In this document: piece by piece, positions 7,063-11,046 of the stretch | Position numbering within the stretch: the first letter of the stretch is position 1 | Layout: each line of letters begins with the position of its first letter | Assembly: GCA_002320665.1 (NCBI GenBank) | Contig: DCKO01000074.1 | Location: 1 to 11,046 of the forward strand | DNA from: Micavibrio sp. UBA1672 | GTDB taxonomy: Bacteria; Pseudomonadota; Alphaproteobacteria; Micavibrionales; Micavibrionaceae | Direction: 5' to 3' | Length of the DNA: 11,046 nt | The notes under the pieces: generated by a model | Database searches by the model: none | Told to the model about the DNA's origin: nothing | Seen by the model: only the letters and a program-made list of their open reading frames with translations | Position numbers and translations under genes: made by a program

Positions 7063-7824
7063 ATGATCGTAGATATCCTTGTTCTTGTTGTGATTTTGAT
7101 ATCAGCTTTAATCTCATTTTTGCGCGGCTTCATTCGGGAAATTCTTACAATTCTAGGCATTGTCGGCGGTATTATCGCGGCCTATATCGGTGGCCCGCTC
7201 CTCATCCCCCAAGTGCAGGAATGGATTGGCTATGACCCTGATGCCAAAGAGCCACAAGAACTTCTTGGCATGATTCCTTATGAATATGTAGCAAGCGGTC
7301 TGGCCTATGGCGGACTTTTTATTGTCTTTGTGATTATTCTTTCTATCCTCAGCCACTTTATGGCCGAAGGCGCAAAATCAGTGGGCCTCGGCGCTATGGA
7401 CCGTACACTAGGCGTGGTTTTTGGAATAGCGCGCGGTATATTATTAGTGGGTCTTTTATATTTGCCATTTTATTATCATGCATCTGAAGACGACAAAGAA
7501 AGTTTTTTTGAAGGAAGTAAAGCTTTTGTATATATGGAAGTGACTTCTGGGTGGCTCGGCAGCTTTATACCTGAAATAGAAGAAGAACAAATCCAGGAAA
7601 CAGTCGAGGAAATCAAAAAATCCGGCGCACGCGAAACTCTTGAAAATCTGGATCTTTTGAATAAGGACGAAGACTCTGATAAACAGTCAAAAGAATCTGG
7701 TGAGCAGGAAAACCAGAAAAACCCTGATGGTTACACAGAAGATTTCCGCGAAAAAATGGATGAGCTTTTTGAATTAAATGAAACAGCCCCCGAAGCGGGT
7801 AGTGAATATCAATATAATGAGTGA
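7063..7824 (+). CDS. cvpA: CvpA family inner-membrane protein
   Basis: This 253-residue protein belongs to the CvpA (colicin V production) family, which is often encoded beside purF. Its molecular role is not settled; in enterobacteria it has been linked to colicin V export and envelope stress tolerance. Four membrane segments are predicted by eye at about 3-20, 26-46, 78-100 and 117-137. Family features are RGFIREILTILGIVGG (21-36) and GAMDRTLGVVFGIARG (110-125). From about residue 170 a hydrophilic tail rich in Glu, Asp, Lys and Gln follows; E. coli CvpA (about 160 residues) lacks it. ATG 7063 places the first membrane segment at the N-terminus as in homologues, though the ribosome site is weak. 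The stop lies 15 bases before purF, so the two genes are probably cotranscribed. Confidence 0.88.
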   Translation: MIVDILVLVVILISALISFLRGFIREILTILGIVGGIIAAYIGGPLLIPQVQEWIGYDPDAKEPQELLGMIPYEYVASGLAYGGLFIVFVIILSILSHFMAEGAKSVGLGAMDRTLGVVFGIARGILLVGLLYLPFYYHASEDDKESFFEGSKAFVYMEVTSGWLGSFIPEIEEEQIQETVEEIKKSGARETLENLDLLNKDEDSDKQSKESGEQENQKNPDGYTEDFREKMDELFELNETAPEAGSEYQYNE

Positions 7825-7839
7825 TTTCAAGGCATTATA

Positions 7840-9297
7840 ATGTACGCAAAAGATCTAGAGGACGATAAATTACACGAAGAATGCGGCGTATTCGGCATTT
7901 ACAATCATACAGATGCCTCCGCCATGACCGCATTAGGCCTACACGCGCTCCAGCACAGAGGGCAGGAAGCATGCGGCATCATTACATATGATGGTGATAA
8001 TTATTACGCCAAACATGCTTTTGGCCTTGTCGATGACACATTCGGCAGCGCCGAAGTAATCGATAGCCTGAAAGGCAATATCGCGATCGGGCATAACCGC
8101 TATTCCACAACCGGACAGCCTGAGTTCCGTAACATTCAGCCCCTTTACGCAGATATGGATCATGGCGGCTTTGCCGTGGCGCATAATGGGAACCTGACCA
8201 ATACGAATGAATTACGCCAAAAACTGGTCAAGGAAGGCTCGATCTTCCAATCCACCAGCGATACAGAAGTCATCGTGCATTTGGTTGCGAAATCTGCCGA
8301 AGAAGCCGTGCCGGATAAGTTGATTGATGCGGTAAAGCATATCACTGGCGCATATTCCATCCTCGCGCAAAGTGAAGGGCTTTTGATCGGTGTTCGTGAT
8401 CCATATGGCATCAGACCGCTGGTTTTGGGCACGCTAGGTGATGCTTATATCCTGACCTCCGAAAGCTGCGCACTGGATATTATCGGCGCGAAGCTGGAAC
8501 GTGAAATCGAGCCGGGCGAGATGGTCATCATTGATAAAAACGGTATCCAAAGCCATTTCCCGTTCGAGAAAAAAGCCAAGCGCTTTTGTATTTTCGAATA
8601 TATTTACTTCGCCCGTCCCGATAGCTTCATGGATAATAAATCTGTCTATGAAATGCGTAAGAATATCGGCGCGGAGCTTGCCCGCGAAGCACCATGCGAA
8701 GACGCCGATATCGTTGTGCCCGTCCCCGATAGCGGCGTGCCCTCAGCCATCGGTTTTGCCGAGGCTGCGCAAGTGCCCTTCGAGCTTGGTATTATCCGCA
8801 ATCACTATATTGGCCGGACCTTTATCGAGCCATCTGATAAAATCCGTCATTTGGGCGTGAAGCTCAAGCACAACGCTAATCGTGCCTATATTGAGGGCAA
8901 AAAGGTTGTTCTGGTCGATGACTCAATCGTGCGCGGCACAACATCCCGCAAAATCGTGGAGATGGTCCGCGCCGCAGGGGCCAAGGAAGTGCATATGCGC
9001 ATATCATCTCCGCCAACCTCCTATAGCTGTTTTTACGGGATCGACACACCGGATAAAGAAGAATTGCTGGCGCATAAAATGAGTGTCGAAGAAATCCGCG
9101 ATTATATCCGTGCCGATTCTCTGGCGTATATTTCGCTGGATGGTCTATACAAAGCCGTCGGCGAGACCAAACGTAATGCCGATGCGCCGCAATTTTGTGA
9201 TGCGTGTTTTACTGGCGATTATCCGGTTGATCTGGTTGATCATAATAAGCCCGAGACAAAGAAAAAGCGCGTGACCGGTTTGCGTAATCGCTCTTAA
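7840..9297 (+). CDS. purF: amidophosphoribosyltransferase (PurF), iron-sulphur type
   Basis: PurF makes 5-phosphoribosylamine from PRPP and glutamine, the first committed step of purine synthesis, in the cytoplasm. The 485 residues fit the family. C15 in EECGVFGI is the N-terminal nucleophile expected after removal of a 14-residue propeptide, as in Bacillus PurF. The glutaminase domain also shows GHNRYSTTG, AHNGNLTN and SDTEVI. The PRPP loop is VLVDDSIVRGTT (357-368). C250, C397, C453 and C456 (the last two as CDAC) match the four cysteines that bind a 4Fe-4S cluster in the Bacillus-type enzyme, so oxygen-sensitive control and propeptide processing are likely. ATG 7840 has CAAGG at 7828-7832 at good spacing. 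It lies just after cvpA, a pairing also known in E. coli. An 8-base tandem repeat spans its stop codon. Confidence 0.97.
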   Translation: MYAKDLEDDKLHEECGVFGIYNHTDASAMTALGLHALQHRGQEACGIITYDGDNYYAKHAFGLVDDTFGSAEVIDSLKGNIAIGHNRYSTTGQPEFRNIQPLYADMDHGGFAVAHNGNLTNTNELRQKLVKEGSIFQSTSDTEVIVHLVAKSAEEAVPDKLIDAVKHITGAYSILAQSEGLLIGVRDPYGIRPLVLGTLGDAYILTSESCALDIIGAKLEREIEPGEMVIIDKNGIQSHFPFEKKAKRFCIFEYIYFARPDSFMDNKSVYEMRKNIGAELAREAPCEDADIVVPVPDSGVPSAIGFAEAAQVPFELGIIRNHYIGRTFIEPSDKIRHLGVKLKHNANRAYIEGKKVVLVDDSIVRGTTSRKIVEMVRAAGAKEVHMRISSPPTSYSCFYGIDTPDKEELLAHKMSVEEIRDYIRADSLAYISLDGLYKAVGETKRNADAPQFCDACFTGDYPVDLVDHNKPETKKKRVTGLRNRS

Positions 9298-9306
9298 GCT
9301 CTTAAG
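9291..9306 (+). repeat. tandem 8-base repeat across the purF stop codon
   Basis: CTCTTAAG occurs twice in direct succession at 9291-9298 and 9299-9306. The first copy contains the TAA stop of purF, and each copy holds the palindrome CTTAAG. It may be a slippage duplication with no function. Confidence 0.8.
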
Positions 9307-9312
9307 TATAAT
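9307..9312 (+). promoter_or_regulatory. possible -10 element for the ABC ATPase gene
   Basis: A perfect TATAAT lies between the purF stop and the ATPase start, about 32 bases before the ATG. No good -35 was found 16-18 bases upstream, and the stretch is AT-rich. Cotranscription from purF remains equally likely. Confidence 0.25.
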
Positions 9313-9343
9313 ATTACAATCATACACTTTGAACTGTGAAATC

Positions 9344-10282
9344 ATGGAACTTACTGAAAACGCCATAGAAATTCGTGACCTTAATAAAACCTATAAGGCC
9401 AGCAAGATTTCAGAAGAAAAAATCGCCCTGAAAAATGTCTCTCTGGATATCCCCAAGGGCTCTATGTTCGCATTACTAGGGCCGAACGGAGCAGGGAAGT
9501 CAACCATTATCAATATTATGGCGGGCCTTGTCCTGAAAACCTCGGGCAGTGTAAAGATCTGGGATTATGATATTGATGTGAATGAGCGCAATGCAAAATC
9601 CTCTATCGGTATCGTCCCGCAAGAGATCAATTACGACCCGTTTTTTACTCCGCTACAGCTCTTGGAGCTACAGGCCGGATTATACGGCGTACCAAAATCA
9701 CAGCGCCGCTCTAAGGAAATCCTCGAAATGGTTGGATTGGCCGATAAGGCTAAGTCCTATGCGCGTTCGCTTTCCGGCGGGATGAAAAGGCGCTTGCTCG
9801 TGGCCAAGGCCATGGTGCATTCCCCGCCAATTCTTGTCCTCGACGAGCCAACAGCCGGTGTGGATATTGAGCTCCGTAGACAGCTTTGGAAAAATGTAAA
9901 AGAATTAAACAGGCAGGGCGTGACAATTTTGCTGACCACCCATTATCTCGAAGAGGCCGAGGAACTCTGTGATCGCATCGCTATTATCAATAATGGCGAG
10001 ATCGTTGCAAATGAAGAAAAAGACACATTATTATCGCGCGTTGAAGGTAAGGAAATTACATTCAAGTTGGACCGCGAGCTGACAGATATTCCAGAGGAAT
10101 TGTCACAATATTGTACAGAGCTAAAAGGCAAGCGCGATATCCTTATTCGCTATAATGCGTCTGAAACTTCCGTAGGCGCTATTATCGAGGCCGTACAAAA
10201 AACAGGCTACGGCATCGCCGATATCAAAACAGATCAAAGCGATCTGGAGGATGTCTTCTTGCAACTGACATCAAATCATTGA
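9344..10282 (+). CDS. ABC-2 type transporter ATP-binding protein, YadG-like
   Basis: This 312-residue soluble ATPase should power an ABC-2 exporter at the inner membrane. Walker A GPNGAGKST lies at 46-54, the Q-loop at Q93, signature LSGGMKRR at 143-150, Walker B ILVLDEP at 163-169 and the H-loop histidine at 200, all intact. AGVDIELRR (171-179) and TTHYLEEAEELCDRIAII are typical of the YadG group. A C-terminal extension of about 85 residues follows the ATPase fold. ATG 9344 is chosen over TTG 9329, which adds five residues; neither has a strong ribosome site. The gene starts 46 bases after purF. YadG-type ATPases normally sit beside an ABC-2 permease (YadH), but neither neighbour here is one, so the partner must be encoded elsewhere. 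Cargo is unknown. Confidence 0.9.
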   Translation: MELTENAIEIRDLNKTYKASKISEEKIALKNVSLDIPKGSMFALLGPNGAGKSTIINIMAGLVLKTSGSVKIWDYDIDVNERNAKSSIGIVPQEINYDPFFTPLQLLELQAGLYGVPKSQRRSKEILEMVGLADKAKSYARSLSGGMKRRLLVAKAMVHSPPILVLDEPTAGVDIELRRQLWKNVKELNRQGVTILLTTHYLEEAEELCDRIAIINNGEIVANEEKDTLLSRVEGKEITFKLDRELTDIPEELSQYCTELKGKRDILIRYNASETSVGAIIEAVQKTGYGIADIKTDQSDLEDVFLQLTSNH

Positions 10283-10409
10283 AATTATTATATTTTTCAT
10301 AATAGAGTCCACGTAAAAACTTCACGATTAAGTTTGCGCTGTGGATAAAATTATGCTTCACTGTAGGTAACTCAAGAATATGTATTTAGTTTTAAAAAGG
10401 AGCGAGACC
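10283..10409 (+). other. spacer upstream of the CBS-domain gene
   Basis: This 127-base spacer is AT-rich. An AT-only hairpin (TATTAT 10286-10291, ATAATA 10299-10304) lies just after the ATPase stop but lacks a GC stem and T-run, so it is not called a terminator. No promoter with two good boxes was seen; GATAAA at 10344-10349 is a weak -10 candidate. Confidence 0.35.
10397..10402 (+). promoter_or_regulatory. Shine-Dalgarno that fixes the start of the CBS-domain gene
   Basis: AAGGAG lies 7 bases before ATG 10410. It falls inside the reading frame opened by the earlier ATG at 10380, which has no such site, so 10410 is the better start. Confidence 0.85.
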
Positions 10410-10850
10410 ATGCCAGTTATTCGGGATGTGATGACCCCTCAGTGCGAGTGGATCAAACCGGAAGCCACAATTGCAGATGCAGCCAATATCATGCAAGCCA
10501 AGGATATCGGGTTTTTACCGGTAGGCGAAAATGACAAGCTTATCGGCATGGTTACGGATCGCGACATTGTAACCAGATCAATAGCGCAAGGGCAGGAGCC
10601 ATCTGTTGCACAAGTGCGTGATATCATGACACCAAAAACCTATTACTGCTATGATGATCAGGCCGTTGATGAAATCTGCGAAAATATGTCTGAAATCAAA
10701 GTGCGCAGATTGCCGGTTGTAAATCGTGACAAACGTTTGGTCGGTGTTGTCTCTCTTGGTGATCTGGCGCAAAACGCGGAAAAAGCGCAAATCGGTCAAA
10801 CAGAACAACAAATTACAGCCAAGCAAGAACAAGCTTCTAAGGCTGCGTAA
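10410..10850 (+). CDS. protein with two CBS domains
   Basis: This 146-residue cytoplasmic protein is made almost wholly of a tandem CBS pair, a module that usually binds AMP, ATP or related nucleotides and acts as an energy sensor. CBS1 (about 8-58) has IGFLPVGENDKLIGMVTDRD; CBS2 (about 73-125) has VRRLPVVNRDKRLVGVVSLGD. Both keep the ligand-contact pattern G-h-h-(T/S)-x-x-D. Each repeat begins with a matching motif, RDVMTP and RDIMTP. The last 20 or so residues are rich in Gln, Ala and Lys and look disordered. No catalytic domain is fused, so it probably acts on a partner protein, which cannot be named here. The start is set by the ribosome site; the ATG at 10380 would add ten residues unlike the family. 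It is the last gene before a strong terminator. Family is firm, role unknown. Confidence 0.9.
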   Translation: MPVIRDVMTPQCEWIKPEATIADAANIMQAKDIGFLPVGENDKLIGMVTDRDIVTRSIAQGQEPSVAQVRDIMTPKTYYCYDDQAVDEICENMSEIKVRRLPVVNRDKRLVGVVSLGDLAQNAEKAQIGQTEQQITAKQEQASKAA

Positions 10851-10898
10851 GTGTATTATTTCGTTTCAAACTTCGTTTCCTAGGTGAAGTTGATCAAG

Positions 10899-10934
10899 TG
10901 CCCGAAGCGTTAACGGCTTCGGGCATATTTTTTT
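10899..10934 (+). terminator. intrinsic terminator after the CBS-domain gene
   Basis: TGCCCGAAGC (10899-10908) pairs perfectly with GCTTCGGGCA (10916-10925) around a seven-base loop. A run of seven T follows at 10928-10934. The 10-base-pair GC-rich stem and T-tract make a textbook Rho-independent terminator, 48 bases after the CBS gene stop. Confidence 0.93.
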
Positions 10935-10974
10935 ACTCTAAAATTGGATTCTGTACTTCGCGTCTGTTTTGGAT

Positions 10975-10980
10975 TATAAG
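10975..10980 (+). promoter_or_regulatory. possible -10 element for the tRNA-Arg gene
   Basis: TATAAG lies 18 bases before the first tRNA base, a workable position for transcription starting just upstream of the tRNA. The matching -35 region (about 10951-10957, TGTAC) is poor, so this is weak. Confidence 0.28.
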
Positions 10981-10998
10981 TCACCTTAATAACAAAAA

Positions 10999-11046
<48 letters not shown>

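Noticed and set aside
10286..10304. TATTAT/ATAATA hairpin after the ATPase gene as a terminator
   Set aside because: The stem is only A-T pairs and has no T-run behind it.

Overview
The window looks like ordinary chromosome of an alphaproteobacterium. Three things point that way: the style of the IF3 and PurF proteins, the asparaginase II gene of the Rhizobium etli type, and a cvpA-purF pair. This placement rests on remembered family features, not on a search. Base composition looks balanced to slightly AT-rich and does not change visibly along the window. No insertion sequence, phage gene, CRISPR array or integration scar was seen.

Layout. (1) On the minus strand, an asparaginase II family gene reads out of the left edge and lacks its 3' end. 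(2) A 242-base divergent spacer separates it from a plus-strand operon of three genes forming a complete type I secretion system: a TolC-like outer membrane channel, a LapB/LssB-type ABC exporter with a degenerate C39 peptidase-like domain, and a HlyD/LapC-type adaptor. (3) infC follows, coding for translation initiation factor IF3. Its start is best read as the rare codon ATT at 6384, behind a strong Shine-Dalgarno and a leader with repeated complementary hexamers. (4) Next come cvpA, an inner-membrane protein with an acidic tail, and purF, the first committed enzyme of de novo purine synthesis. (5) A YadG-type ABC ATPase with no adjacent permease and a small protein with two CBS domains follow. 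(6) A strong intrinsic terminator and the first two thirds of a tRNA-Arg(UCU) gene close the window.

How the genes fit together. The three secretion genes should form one envelope-spanning exporter; the LapB-like architecture suggests a large surface adhesin or RTX protein as cargo, but no cargo gene is present. infC, cvpA and purF are housekeeping genes of translation and purine supply. The ATPase probably works with an unlinked ABC-2 permease. The CBS protein probably senses adenine nucleotides.

No clearly new biological system was found. The points most worth a second look are the ATT start and structured leader of infC, the missing cargo of the LapB-type exporter, and the ATPase without a permease. 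Spaces between genes are all under 300 bases; they hold weak promoter candidates, short repeats and one convincing terminator.
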